Positions 23,360 through 36,328 are shown, numbered from the stretch's first letter. The stretch: 64,000 bases of DNA from Mastigias papua (GCA_964019165.1 OZ025279.1:8852117-8916116), one strand, 5' to 3'. The notes: generated from the letters alone by a model not told the origin. Made by a program: numbers and translations.

Positions 23360-24308
23360 GGTGTTAAATTAGGGAGTTAACTATAGTTATGATGCCTTTG
23401 GAATCTGTTTTCAAGCGCTTTCTGTATTTGGTTGCCAGTGCTGTTCAAGATCGCGAGGAATAGCTTTGACTTTCGTTTTGATCACTGGAGCCAAGGGTTT
23501 TCCATTTTTAAGTTAGACTGAAAGTCAGCTTGTTATTCATTCAATCTGCTGGTCATGGTTGGTCATATTCAACTTTTTGAGATATTGCAAAGAATTTACT
23601 GTTAATGGTAACTAGCATGTGAAAATCCCTCTTACCCTTTAAAATTTTCAATCGATCGCTCCAATCTCTATTGGAAATTTGTGACTTTCCCCCATCTTCC
23701 TTAAAACAATTGGCGATTTACCACTTCTAACTTCTTTTCATAAATTTTGGCCATTCCCCCCTCTTCTGTATCAAAGCCAGCCACGGTGCACGGTGTAAAA
23801 GAAGTACAGGGGGTACTGATAAGTGGTATGCTTCCCAAATACTGAACTACAAATGGTTCCAGTTAACTCTGCAGGATTATGAGTATTAAGAAAACCTAAC
23901 CTAATGCACAACATAGCCTGATAATTCCAAATATTTTAAATTTAAATTTCTGCACATACCCTTTTCCCATAATACGGCATTGTAAGTACTCACGTTTTAG
24001 TGTTGTGGTTTCCCGCCAGCTTTCCAACAATTGATTGATCAATATGATTGTCAGCTTCTCAGCATGTTTACTCGCCCGATCAATTGCATTTCAAAGCAGT
24101 TGGAGTTATGAGCATAATAACTTGCTCGATTATCAGCATATTGGCGACTAAACTTAGCAGCACTGTTATTATATTTGGATTTCACATGTAAACTTGTGAC
24201 TGTTGTGAGTGTGTAATAACAAGCACACTACATACAGCCTAGTTGCGGAATTTCAAAGAGGCTTCACATCCATGCCCATTCATATTCGTTTCAGTTTATT
24301 AGGCCATT
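23360..24308. other. Upstream region of the CTDSPL2-like gene
   Basis: Presumed promoter and 5' UTR. No clear TATA box was found near a start site. The stretch is AT-rich up to about 24290, after which base composition rises with the coding region. Confidence 0.4.
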
Positions 24309-25541
24309 ATGTCACCCGCGCTTAAGTCAAAGAAACGTGATCGTGCTGATTTTGAAGAGGAATCTAAACTAACTGACAACGAGGAAGAAGGGACATACGC
24401 AGAGAAAGCGAATGGACTTCTTTCTTCTATCAGGACGTTCCTATGGTCCGGCGGGGAGACTGAGAGAGAAAGGCAGCCGAAACGTAGAAGATTGGAATGT
24501 GTTGATCAAAATGGCAACGATTCCTTTATCACTCAAACGCCCGAGCGACCGAACTCCGCGTATCATTTTCATCGAACTAAAAATAGTTGCATCGGAAATG
24601 GAGACCACGACGAGTTGCGCGGAGCCATGGAAGAATCGTGCCTGTATGAAGAAGAGGAACCAGAAAAGCAGGAACGAAAATCATTATTGGGAACATTGTT
24701 TTCACCAGTGTTTTCTCTCTTCGCCAAAAATGGCGTGAAAGAAGACGAAACCTCTGCGGGGATTGCAGAAACACGTGGCCTTGGGGTGGAAAATACTGAA
24801 GTGCTTGATGATCAGAAATTTGATAATGAATGTCATGCTGTAAATGGATATGAGTATACTGCTGTAAGGCCTGCAACAACATGCCAAGATGACCTTGATG
24901 TGTTTGACCCATACTATTTTATAAAACATATCCCTCCCCTTCCTATGGAGTTCCAAAATAGACCTCCAGTCCTGCCATTAAAAACACGTAAGAGTAGAGA
25001 TATGTCTCTTGTGCTGGACCTTGACGAGACTCTAGTACATTGCAGCTTGACTGTCTTGCAAGATGCTGCTGTCACATTTGATGTTTTATACCAGGATGTT
25101 AACTACCAGGTGTTTGTACGAACTCGACCCTACATGCTTGAGTTTTTAGAGAAAGTCTCTAAGCTCTATGAAGTTATTCTTTTCACTGCATCTCAAAGAG
25201 TATATGCTGAAAAGCTCTTGAATATAATCGACCCCAAGAAGAAGCTATTTCGTCACAGACTGTACAGAGAACACTGTGTATATGTTGAGGGAAATTATAT
25301 CAAGGATTTATCTATTCTTGGGAGAGACTTGAGTAAGACAATTATGATTGACAATTCTCCACAAGCATTTGCCTATCATTTGTCTAATGGCATACCTATT
25401 GAGAGCTGGTTTGTTGATAAAAATGACTGTGAGCTACTGGAGCTGATTCCATTCCTTGAGAAACTTGCAGAAATGAATGAAGATGTTCGACCTCACATCA
25501 AAGACAGATACCGCCTGCATGAGATGTTGCCATCATACTGA
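24309..25541 (+). CDS. CTDSPL2: CTD small phosphatase-like protein 2 (FCP/SCP family), intronless coding region
   Basis: 410 codons. It is a Mg-dependent aspartyl phosphatase of the SCP/HAD superfamily, a family that acts on phosphoserine of RNA polymerase II and other nuclear targets. The N-terminal 200 residues are acidic and low-complexity, with a basic KRRR patch near residues 58-61 (likely nuclear localisation) and the family motif [14 protein letters not shown] (125-138). [14 protein letters not shown] (198-211) leads into the catalytic domain. The DLDET motif lies at 237-241, with D237 as nucleophile and D239 as general acid, and the loop [10 protein letters not shown] follows at 347-356. 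The end, [16 protein letters not shown], is typical of CTDSPL2 rather than CTDSP1/2/L. An in-frame TAG lies three codons upstream of the ATG, which fixes the start. No frameshift or stop interrupts it. Vertebrate orthologues are about 466 residues and multi-exonic, so the single exon is notable. Confidence 0.95.
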   Translation: MSPALKSKKRDRADFEEESKLTDNEEEGTYAEKANGLLSSIRTFLWSGGETERERQPKRRRLECVDQNGNDSFITQTPERPNSAYHFHRTKNSCIGNGDHDELRGAMEESCLYEEEEPEKQERKSLLGTLFSPVFSLFAKNGVKEDETSAGIAETRGLGVENTEVLDDQKFDNECHAVNGYEYTAVRPATTCQDDLDVFDPYYFIKHIPPLPMEFQNRPPVLPLKTRKSRDMSLVLDLDETLVHCSLTVLQDAAVTFDVLYQDVNYQVFVRTRPYMLEFLEKVSKLYEVILFTASQRVYAEKLLNIIDPKKKLFRHRLYREHCVYVEGNYIKDLSILGRDLSKTIMIDNSPQAFAYHLSNGIPIESWFVDKNDCELLELIPFLEKLAEMNEDVRPHIKDRYRLHEMLPSY

Positions 25542-25555
25542 TTTTCTAAGCCCAT

Positions 25556-25670
25556 GTAAGTATATTTAGCAGCAATTTCACACACTGTAAAGGTTATGCC
25601 AACTTGCTAATTATGAAAGAATTTTGAAGTAAGGATTGTCTTGCCCCATGGTCTTGTTCCTATTTTGCAG
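25556..25670 (+). other. Probable 3' UTR intron of the CTDSPL2-like gene
   Basis: A GTAAGTAT donor lies 14 nt after the stop codon, and a pyrimidine-rich acceptor TATTTTGCAG ends at 25670. The 115-nt spacing is like the other introns in the window. A junction this close to the stop should not trigger nonsense-mediated decay. This is inferred from splice consensus only. Confidence 0.4.
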
Positions 25671-26306
25671 GCAACATTTTTCTTTGCACCTATTGCATGC
25701 ATTTTTTAATAAGAAACCAGTGTATAAGCAACCTAGTACTAGACACATTAAAATTTAAGATACTTTTAGAAGTACAACAAAAGAGTTAAGAAACTTTAGA
25801 AATTTCTGTGCTAGTTCAAAGTTTGGGGTTTGGGAAACATATTTCTTCCACAGATTTAACAAGTGTCAACTAAAGTAAATTGCTTGAGAAAGATATGAGA
25901 AAGATCCTTTGGTTTAGAAAAAGATATGTGCATTTTGTGACAAATGGCCTATTGGAACTATTGCCTGGTTCAACACAAAACTGAACCAACACCATATCCT
26001 TTTCGAGGACCAAAGTGAAAATTTTATAAAGTTTGCCAAAATTAATGATGTGGACATGAGGTTGATTTAGATTTAGAGTCGCACTAGCATCTTTCGTTTC
26101 CTATCATGCTAATAGTTTGTTATATCTGTATGTTTTATATTGTTTTCAATGCAATCTTTTTCATTTAATTTGGATTTAAAACAAATTTTTCTGGGACCAT
26201 TTTCTGACTTCCACCAGGGTAACACAAAGACTGTAGTCCATACTGAGAAGTGTTGTTTTGACAAGAACAAATCACACCTACATACCTGTCTTGTAGAATA
26301 CAGATG

Positions 26307-26417
<111 letters not shown>

Positions 26418-26446
26418 TGTAAAGGCAACAGGATTTGGAAGAAATG

Positions 26447-26558
26447 AAAAGTGAAAGTGCGAGAAACTAACTGAGTTGGTAGAACACTTGATGTACAAAG
26501 TCAGGGATCACGAGTTCAAATCCCACTTAAGTTGGTTATTTTCTCACACTTTTACTTG
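26447..26558 (+). mobile_element. tRNA-derived SINE copy 1, flanked by inverted arms and (TA)n
   Basis: An A-box-like TAACTGAGTTGGTAGAAC (26468-26485) and a B-box-like GAGTTCAAATCCC (26512-26524) have tRNA-like spacing, with an anticodon-stem-like TTGAT..GTCAG and a seven-base loop between them. The same sequence recurs at 60611-60702. Bases 26447-26475 are the imperfect reverse complement of 26530-26558 (about 23 of 29 positions), so the whole unit can fold back. Long (TA)n tracts lie 40 bp before it and 6 bp after it. It is not a functional tRNA, because the T-stem does not pair. Confidence 0.7.
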
Positions 26559-26560
26559 TT

Positions 26561-26699
<139 letters not shown>

Positions 26700-27362
26700 T
26701 TTGTTGTTATATAAAAATGTGTTGTTTATTATGTGGTACCCTCTTTCCTAGCATCAATGATGGTTGCTTATGATGCAATGCACTAACCAAAAGTTTACCA
26801 GCTGCTGAAGAGAGCAGTTCTGTTGAATGAGAAGCCATCGTATAAAGAGAATGGTATAAGTAACTTTGAATTTTGCATTGCATTTTGTATAGTTAGATGC
26901 TTCTATATAGGCAGAGATATTATCACATATTTTAGTCATAGGGTATAATCATGTAATTTAGAACACGGGAAGTCTTTTAGATTTTTATAGGAAGCTGACC
27001 ATTCTTTTTGATAACTGGTGGAGCTTCTCTCTGCAAAGCAAAAGTGCTAGAAGTTTGTTGAAAGATGGCTCTGCCACTTGTTTTTAGGGGAAATAGAAAT
27101 TGTAGAAAACTATGTAAAAGATCTGATAAATTTGGAGCTGTTGAACTCAATAGTTGAGTGCTTCAATACCAATTAAGAATGAATGAAAGTAAATAGAAAA
27201 TATGCATAGAAGGTGGCCACATTGGAAAAGTGAGGACTTGAAGAGAGTTGATGTGTATGTTTTGATGGTTTCTTTTTCCATGTCTATTTCTCTTCATGTG
27301 TTTTCAGATAAAATTATATAGTACAGTGTATTTGGGAGAGTACGTGGTTATTCCTAAACCCC

Positions 27363-27368
27363 AATAAA
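27363..27368 (+). promoter_or_regulatory. AATAAA, possible poly(A) signal
   Basis: The first canonical AATAAA that I see downstream of the CTDSPL2-like stop codon. Using it would give a long 3' UTR containing both (TA)n tracts and the SINE. An ATTAAA near 25748 is an alternative. Confidence 0.25.
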
Positions 27369-27387
27369 AGAGCTATAGCTATTCTTT

Positions 27388-27414
27388 AATATATATATAT
27401 ATATATATATATAT
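27388..27414. repeat. Short (TA)n
   Basis: About 27 bp of TA repeat, just after the AATAAA at 27363. Confidence 0.9.
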
Positions 27415-28335
27415 TTGTACTTATGCTATGTATAGAAATCCCAATGCCTTTTCATAGTAGTATGATTTTTATCAATTTTAATATGATAGTTGTACTTTCT
27501 TGTTTATTGTAGTTTACTTTTGCTAAATGTGCTGTTTTATTTACTTAGAGCATTTTTGGAAGGCTATAAGTTTTCACCAGTGGATGGCTTATTTACCACC
27601 ATATATAATCTAAGCTAGCAGTTTTTACACACATCGGATGCAGTTTTTTGCCAGTATTGATGTCCTGAATGAGTCTCATTTGAGGTATTGTCTAACATGT
27701 GTCGCATTAGGAACTAAAAATCTTGCAAGTACCAATGCCACCCCCTCTTATAGAGATATAGTGATGCTTTCTAATGTTGCACCTTTCTCCTTTAGAGTGA
27801 AATAGTAACAGTCTATGGTACTACTCTTACCCTAGGTACAGTCATGTTGGGACTTTGCCTGCAATGAGCATTAGTCTACATAAGCCACCAATTCTATTAG
27901 AATATACCTTTAAGCAGCATGGAGCAGTTTCACTAGATCTATAGATCCCAGTACCCACTAGTACTGCTTGTCAAGTTTGTCAGCAAGAAACTGATTTTGC
28001 ATTGCATCACAGTCAAAAGTAATAGAGCTGTGGTTTTTTTTTATTTTTTGGACCTAGTCATATAGATAGCTTGGGGACTTTGTAGCCAAAGTTCTCATTT
28101 CTGTGTTACAATGCGTGTAAATGCACATAGAATACTTGTAAATGGTTACCAATCTACTGTGTTATTGTCTTTTTATCCTCGATAGCATTAATGTTAAGTT
28201 TGGCATAGTTTTAGTTAGCTACGGTGGTGTGCGTTCGCTGTAGAATGACTCTTCGTATGTTTATATTTTGGTTGAACGTATGTGGTATGTGCTGTTCATA
28301 CTTTTGAGACACGTTCCTTGTCCACTCCTTTCCAG

Positions 28336-28731
28336 TTGCCGTATTTTGCAGAGTATAAGGTGCACTCGTAATTCCTTGATATTATCCAAATATATATAAT
28401 AGTTGTTACCATATTTACTATGTATTAGATGCATCCCCTTTGTAGCCACAAAGGCCCGATGTGACCCCCTGAATTTGGATAGAGTATGGTTGTTGTCAGA
28501 TTGCTGCCTGTCGAGTTGGAGGAATTGGTAGTTTTTCAATTTCGTATAAAACTGTGGCTTTTGAAATTGAGACACAAGGTGCTCAGAGTATGTTACTATT
28601 TCTCAAGAAAACAGCACTTTCCCTTATGGAGGAAGGGATAGAAAACTAATGCTACATGTATAGGCCACATCCTCAAACAAAATCAGATATAATTTGAAAA
28701 TGGTTTGTCTTATAGACAGCAAAATATGGTA
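28336..28731. mobile_element. MITE with TRCCRTATTTTGC termini
   Basis: The left end TGCCGTATTTTGCAGAGTAT and the reverse complement of the right end TACCATATTTTGCTGTCTAT match at most positions and continue into TATAAG. A third similar block, TACCATATTTACTATGTATT, lies at about 28408. The ends resemble the widespread animal repeat that starts CCGTATTTTCCGGACTATAA. Flanking TA suggests a Tc1/mariner-like target. There is no ORF. The 104-codon minus-strand ORF inside it is chance. Confidence 0.65.
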
Positions 28732-30499
28732 TATAAATGTGTTCAACTGTGTTTATGTTTGTGTATGCATAGATACATATATACATTTGCATGCTTATCC
28801 ATATTCGTATTTGTCCTGTCCTTCAAAATTAGCGTTTCCTCACCCAAGGAACAGAAGGAACAGTTATTTGCCAAATTGACCTGAAACCCTTTAGGCTCTG
28901 TTCATTGCTTGGGAGAAGAGATTGCGTTTCTGCATATCCAGAGACAGTATATTTGAGGAATGATTTAAAGTTTCCTAGTCACTAATAGGCTTGATTCTAA
29001 CTTATGCCTGAATATGACTTACTATTCAAAGGTCAAGTAGGAATGTACCTGCAATTGTTTTCCGTATAATGTAGTATTTACTAGCTCTTTGCCTCTAAGG
29101 GTATCTTGTCAATAGTGTGCATACTAGCTCTTTGCCTCTAAGGGTGTCTTGTCAATAGTTCGCATACAATTAAACCAGTTTAATAGACGTATGTCATCTT
29201 TTCCAGTTTCTATATTTGTTCACGTAAATGTACAGGTTCGGTTAGCGGACATTTCATTTAGTTTTTAAGTGGTTATGCTCTTTTTCAAGTCAAACTTCTT
29301 ACCAGATTTCCTTGATTGTATTTGACAAAGTTTAATCTGGTTCCGGTGTAAGGTTACTTTCGTTTTGTTATTCCATGGTTTTGTTGAGCAAGAATTAGTG
29401 TATGGAAATAAATCAAATGAGATTTCTTTGTATCTGTATCTTTTCTCAACTCTTCTTAAACCATAGATGATATTATTTCAGTGTGGCAGCATATTTTAAG
29501 TTCGAGTTACAATTTCAAGCTTGAGAGCAAATTAAATTAGCATTGAGATGCAGTTTCTACAAACTACTTTTTGTTTTGGTTTGACACGCTTCATCTTTGT
29601 CACGAAAAGTCCTGATATTATATTTAGCCGCCTCCTTTCATTTCAGCTTTCCATTCTTTCTTGGTATTTTCAAAATACGAATAGTCAGCAGTTTCTTTCA
29701 CAACAGATTTTGAAACAATGAATGAATATGCTTTATCACCACTTATTCTAAATTAACAATTGCACGCCGATGTATGTAGATGGCATGATGTTTTTTATTT
29801 GTCGCCTCGTTTACGCATTTTACTAGAAACATGCATATAAGATGTATTGGACTAAAATTGCCAAGATGGTTAGAGACGAAATATGCCATGCTGTGGTAGA
29901 CAAGAAGAAGTGAAATTTGCTTAGAGTACAGTAAAGGAATTGAAACTCAGCTGCATTTTGAAAATGTCAATAAGCGGTCATTCTAAAAGAACGTAATGGA
30001 AAAATTGTCACTTTGACCCCCACACTCGCCTATGTAACGACTTCTCACACTCATGATACCCCCTCTTTGTCCCCCTCCACAACACCATCCTGACATTTTG
30101 GTTTACGTAACAAAAGTAATTTGACACCCTACCCCCTGTATTTTTCATAGCAGTTTGTCATAAAATAAAATTGATACATACCCACCCACCCACGTTCCTT
30201 TTTGACTGGCCCCTAATGTAAGGTAATGATTCAAGAGGCTCTGAAGCTTTTTGGCTAGGGTATAATCAGTGATGAATACCACACACCTAAAGTACCTGAG
30301 GGTAAGAAGCATTTACTGCTAGCATTTGAGACTGAAAAAAGTCAAAGATACTTTTCTACAGAATTGTTGAAAAACGTTAGCAAATCCTCGACGAAGGGAT
30401 ACTTACACAGCCGAAGTCTTTTCGTAATATAAATAGGTATGCCTGATTATTGAAAGGTAGGTAAATCTTCACTTCCTTAGTCAAAATAGTACTGGAATG
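28732..30499. other. Stretch without a recognised gene
   Basis: It holds the 43-bp duplication, and a C-rich stretch at about 30018-30205 with repeated ACCCCC blocks, typical of decayed invertebrate repeats. Nothing coding was seen. Confidence 0.4.
29079..29164. repeat. 43-bp tandem duplication
   Basis: Two copies, period 43, of a unit starting TACTAGCTCTTTGCCTCTAA. They differ at about two positions. Confidence 0.9.
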
Positions 30500-33045
30500 A
30501 CAGTTTGGACATTGAGAGCCATTGAGAGAGGATGCAGTCAAGATTTCAACCCACTCAGCTACAGATCTGGGCTATTGATAGAGGGTTTCAAGGTTTCCAT
30601 CCGACGAGATCGTAACAAAAATGGGGATGGCTTATTGGTTTACGCTAGAGAAGAGCCCCCAATCAGGTAGATTAATAGTTTTCTAACCACCCAGCAGATA
30701 TAGAAACAATTGCGATAGAAATCAATCTAAAGAAAACAAAAGGTTTTTTTGTTTATATCGTCCACCATCACAATGTCAAAAACTATTTTTCAATGAAATT
30801 GGGAAAGGGCTAGATTTCTTTTCTAGTGAATATTAAAATATAGTACTGATGGGCGACTTCAACTATGAGATGAACCAGAACAATGCAATCAAAGATTTCG
30901 TGGACAGGTTTGACCTATAATCTTGTTAAAACCCAACTTGTTGCAAGTCAGATAGCCCATGTTGCAAAGATCTCATATTAACAAGTAGGAGATATAATTC
31001 TAAGAGCACTAACACAGCTGAAACTGGGTTATCTGACTTTCATGCAATTACAGTTACTGTTCTAAAGGGTGGATTTAGGAAGAGAGGACCCAGAATGGTA
31101 CAATACCGAGACTACAGCAATCATAGTTCTGTGGATTTTAGATTTTCAATAATTATTAATGTAATTCCAAATTCATCAGTCAGTAGGGACTTTGATGGTC
31201 TTGACAGTGCAATAAAAAGCACACTCAATAACTATGTCCCTATAAAGAAAAACTATGTACACGCTAATAAGGGGCCATTCGTGACGCAGAAATTGCGAAA
31301 GGCAATAGTAAACAACAAGAGTAATGAAAATTGGGCAGCATATAAATGTTAAAGAAACAAATGCACAAATCTTGCGAATGACAAAGCTAAATTATTTCAA
31401 CAGTCTTGATCTTCAAAATACTACTGATAATAAAAGACAGTTTGGAAACGAAACCATAAAACCAGTTTTCACAGATAAAATGCAACTCACCCAACATATA
31501 AGCCTATCTTAGAATGGAGAAATTGTCACTAACGATAAAAATGTTACTGAAATCCGTTGCAAATATTTTGCCAATATTACGTATGAGCTGGAAGCTGAAC
31601 ATGAAACCTATTCTACGCCCACAATTGGCACAAGTGATCGTATTGATATAGCAATTGAAAGATATAAAGATCACCCAATCATGACAATATTAAAGAACGC
31701 TGGAAACCATCTGAAGTTTTTCAATTTAAACAGGTGAACATAGCAGACGTTCAGCTCCACCTAGAAAGACTAAATTCAAAGAAAGTATCTTCAACTAACA
31801 GTATGCCTGCGAAAGTTCTAAAGGAGAATGCAGAAGTTGTTTTGATGGAAGAGTAGAACAGAAGCATCATCATGACACTCTAAAAGTAGGAGACATCACA
31901 TCAATCTTCAAAAAATATGATGCTTTCTGTAAAAAAAGATCTAGGCCAATCTCGATACTGCCATCTGCATCGAAAGTATACGAAAGACCAATGGAAGATC
32001 AATCTACGCCATTCATCTGCCACTTTCTCAGTCCGTTACTTTGTGGCTTAGGGAGAAACACAGTACAAAACCTGTTTTCATAGGCTTCGTCGAAGTTTGT
32101 AAACAAGCATAGGGCAAATGATATAGTACTGGAGCTGTATTTGAAGTCTGAGGCATTTGATTTCCTTAACCACGACCTTTAAATTGCTGAAATCGAAGCA
32201 TATGGTTTCTGTAAGGTATCTCTTAAGTTAATTCATAGTTATCTACATGAGAGAACGCAGAGGGTAAAGGTGAATGGACTGTTTAGTTCATGGAGATGAC
32301 CAATCATGGGGTACCACAAGGGCCTGTCCTGGAGCCTCTCTTCTTCAATATCTACATCAATGACCTTTTTTATATTAGTGATAGATAACATGATTTTTAA
32401 CTGTTGTTGAGCCCCATTTGAGCTACTGCTGTTCCGTTTGGGGCTGCTATAGTGAATCAAAGCTTGACCTCTTGCAAAAAATCCAAAATAGAGCTGCCAG
32501 AATTGTAACTAGCAGCCCATACAATGCGTCTGCTGCTCCGATAATTCAGAATATTGGCTGGTCAACTATTTGTTATCTTGTAAGAAAGGAGACTGCCACG
32601 CTAACTTACAAGTCTTTAAATTCGCTTGCACTAGACTGCTTGAGAAAATTATTCGAAAAATGTTCGGATGATAGAGAACTGTTTCTGCGTTCATCAGAAA
32701 CTGATCTTAAGGTACCGCTGCTAAAAGTGGTCAATGGCCAAAAGGCTTTTTCTTATCGCGGTCCAAAACTGTGGATCATTCTATAAAGAGCTAATAAATT
32801 TGCCCCCTCCCTGAAAACCTTCAAGGAACAGCTAAAGTCGGGGAAAACTTTTATTTCATCTTTACGTTCTCTTTTATAGCCGGAGTTTTATTTAATATTG
32901 TAATTTTGGTTAGGTTAGTAAATTTCTTTTGTTATTAGTATTAGTGCTTATTTCAATCTTTTAAACAGGTCAAGTTGAAAAACATATATATGTATGAACC
33001 TTTAACCTGTATAAATATTATAAAATAAAAAAATGAATGCATGAA
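30500..33045 (+). mobile_element. Degenerate jockey/CR1-type LINE with endonuclease, RT and tail
   Basis: Endonuclease traces appear at 30560-30660 (SIRRDRNKNGDGLLVYAREE) and 30848-30920 (MGDFNYEMNQN). The linker lies at 31095-31512 and RT traces at 32090-32380 (FDFLNHDL, PQGPVLEPLFFNIYINDLF). A long open C-terminal piece, 32418-32786, reads YCCSVWGCYSESKLDLLQKI, QNRAARIVTSSPYNASA and FSYRGPKLW. The 3' end is A-rich with ATGAATG repeats (about 33020-33045). The YADD box is lost or unreadable. Stops throughout show that it is dead. Confidence 0.88.
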
Positions 33046-34939
33046 AATGATTTGTAACCATGCCAACGATACTACCACCTATGCTAGTGATCATAATCAC
33101 CAGGACATAATTAGATGGTTGAAATATGACATCTCTACTATGTTTAACCGGTTCCGAAGCAATTTTATGAAACTTAATGCAGATTAATGCCATCTTATGA
33201 TATTTAGCGAACAGAATAGTACTTTGTCTATGAAAATCGGCAACACTATCATCATAAAAAGCCAAGAAGACAAACTGCTTGAAGTAACTCTAGATAAGCT
33301 TTATCGTTTAACCCCCATCTATAAAAATTATGCAAAAAAGTATGCCAAAAAAATAACTGCTTCTAAATTAAATATTTATGCATAGTGGCTCCTCAGATCT
33401 ACGTCTGTTTTACAGGGGGATAATGTTCAAACCTTGTAAGATACCATAACAAATAAAACTAATTAAATTTAAATCAAACTCTTAGATAAAAATGTCAGGA
33501 TAGAGATTATTAAGTCAGAGTCTCAAAATAAAGATACTACTAAACAATAGAAATTAAATCAGAGAGAGAGTTAATTTTTGCGCAAGGTAACCTTACAAGC
33601 CCATCTTGAATTTATCACCGTCCAGAATATAAAAAATATGCTCTCAGAGGGTTAGTTCATATTTAATATGGTTAGTTCCAAGATTTATGATTCCAGTCAC
33701 TGCAAGTGGCTGGACACCAGTGCGGAAATTGTCCTTACTTCTACGTAATCACAGAATATAACCTTCAAGAGATTTATTTCTGTTGAAGAATGTTTTAAAA
33801 TATTGCAATACGTACAAACATACAAAATAAGTAATTCCACACACGCCGAGAGCTTGTATGGGGCACGAGACAAATGGGAAAAGGGCGATCCCTGATGATG
33901 TCATTACAAAATCTATCAATTGGCTGGGTAACGCTTGTATCATGGGAGGAGGCAGAAAGACCAGTTCAAAGTGCACTTTCAGACAGGTTTCAAGGCTTTT
34001 GACCACCATTGTTGAAGTTTTACAAGATTAAAATGCCTTGTACGAGCTCAGATTGCCTCCTACACTACTTCAGAGTAAGAAGCTTATTGGCTGTAACATT
34101 TTGACTTTTGATATTGAAATCATGATCAAAATCTTACTTATTTCATGACTTATTTTCCTTTCTTCCTTTTTTTCTTTCTGCTTTTGTCTGCTTTTCTGAG
34201 AGCCAATTCGCGATTGAACCAAAGATTCTATCGGCTGTAACTTTATGAGCTCAATTTACCAAAGTTTCCAAGCAATAGCACGTTACAGATAAACTTTAAA
34301 CAAAGGACTATGGATTTCAACTTGCAAGAAATGCTTCCATTATATCCTCAATCATTTTCAGTTTAAAGAGTTCCAAATAGCAATGAGCAGATCGCATGAC
34401 ATGAGCTGGCATCTTCTGAACAAAATAGCAAGTTTCACTTGTCACATGACAATTACGTAATCGTATCTCTGATTGGCTAATCTAGCTTGGAAGACAAGTA
34501 ACAGGGAAGAAATGTATGATCTGCAAACGTAAAGTGCATTATTGTGATGTTCCATTGTATGCAAAGCAATAGCTGAACTGTTTGTGGTCTGCTTTGAACA
34601 AATGACAGTGCGATTCAGCAAATGATTTTGAGCCTCCACTGGCTTCATTGCCTGCTGCTACTACCTCAACGAAGTAAGTTATTATCTCTCACGTCGTGAA
34701 GTTATTTAACTTTCTTGTTTTTTCTGAATAGAAACAACTTGATTTCAATGCAACAGAGTTGCTTTGCATTTTATTTTGCCTCTACCCATCAATAGACAAT
34801 AGCACAAGCTTCACTAGGCTATATTTTCTTTTTAAAAATTATTCTCCAGCTTCTTGCCTTCCAGTTGAGATCAACCAATCAGAAATAGCATTACGTAGTC
34901 ATCATGTGATAGGTGAAAATTCGAATAGCTCATTCTCAA
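33046..34939. other. Stretch without a recognised gene
   Basis: AT-rich sequence between the LINE tail and an inverted-repeat element. The ORFs are short and without family signal. Confidence 0.4.
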
Positions 34940-35345
34940 AGGGTCATCACATGGGAATATCAGACAGGTTTGAAACTCATATCGGCCTTATTTCATTTCG
35001 GGTGGACTTACTTCCTTCGCATTCACATGGACAGTTCAATTCGGCTTGATTTCGAATCAAGCTACACCAGCAACTATATTGCATTTTCATAAATTATTTT
35101 ACTTAATAATTCCATCCCAGGAGGAAGTTCACTGTTGATTTTGCGTGTTCAGTTCACTCCGGTTTGATAAAATTGCTTTCACTTGACGATTTCAAGCCGA
35201 CTTCAAATTTCAAACCTGTGTGAAAGCCAAATCGAAACTCAAAGCTGCGTGATTTTCAATTCACCTTACTCATGTGAACACACCAAACTGAACTCAGGAC
35301 GGCGTGATTTTCAAGCCGGTGTGAATTTTCTCGTATGAAAGCCCT
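34940..35345. mobile_element. Inverted-repeat element with many GATTTCAAG/TGTGAA subrepeats
   Basis: The left end AGGGTCATCACATGGGAATA is an imperfect reverse complement of the right end (about 70 percent over 40 bp, by eye). The interior repeats short motifs such as GATTTCAAGCCG and TGTGAA in both orientations. No coding capacity was seen. The boundaries are approximate. Confidence 0.5.
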
Positions 35346-36328
35346 ATCAGTGACTTTTCATCTTAAAAATGAGCGTGGACAATACTAGTTCATCAGCTTT
35401 GACTGGCAGTGTGTCCGGGATGATAGATCAGTCAAAAACGGGCTAAAAAGGAATGTCAGTGTAAACTGATCAATTTTGACTGATCCTGTTATACAAATAA
35501 TATTAATCAACCTTAGTAGCGCATTTAAACAAATTGTGATAAGATTAAGATCACAAATGCAGGTGGGTGTTGTACGTATCATGTGTTGTTGGTAATTTTA
35601 GGTTCCATGTCTTCTTCTTTCGAATATTGTTTATGAACTGTCGTCTATTGATATTTCACACCTTTCATTTATATGCATATGTATGTGTTTGTGTGTTATT
35701 TATATTGGCTATGCCCCCTTGCGAATTCAAGCTGGCTACGGGTCCGTAAGAGTGGCAAGGTAAGAGGGCGTGCTTGTCGAGCACAACATGACCAAAAATT
35801 TGAAAAATTTTCTGTCAAAAATTTGTTCAATTACCTTTCTGTTATGGAATGTTCGCTCCTTATTATGAAAATTGTGCAATGAACTTCTTTCTATCAATAT
35901 GGCAGGATCCAAAACTTATATTTGTTTGCCCCAAATGCTTCTGAAATCTGGTATCAAGTTTGGGAAGCACAAAATTCGCCGTAGGAAACCAAAACTGAAC
36001 CTTACAACAATATATGATTGTTGCATATGAGTTGAAGATATTCATTGTGTAGAAACGAGATTTTCATAACAGAGATTGTCATCCTCGTTCTTTCGCCATC
36101 TCCATAATAATCATTAGTATTTCCAGCTGATGATTTCTCCATTTTCAGGCTCAATCTGCTCATTGTTTTTTATATCCAGGTCACACTTGTCTTCTTCTGC
36201 GTGTCTCTTGGCTACAACTTAAGTTTTCAGTTTTTCAACTTCATTCTATTCCTGTTTTCTTGCCAATTGAATGATATCTTCACCTTCTTCGTGCAGTTCT
36301 TGGATAGATTGAGATGGAAGCACTATGG
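35346..36328. other. Stretch without a recognised gene
   Basis: Between two inverted-repeat elements. Nothing further was seen beyond a short TATGTATGTG-like stretch near 35675. Confidence 0.4.

Noticed and set aside
26468..26524. Functional tRNA gene
   Set aside because: A- and B-box-like segments exist, but the T-stem and acceptor stem do not pair. A second, similarly imperfect copy at 60611-60702 points to a SINE.
30018..30205. C-rich ACCCCC blocks as a regulatory or G-quadruplex region
   Set aside because: The pattern matches decayed C-rich repeats common in invertebrate genomes, and the runs are too irregular to support a quadruplex claim.
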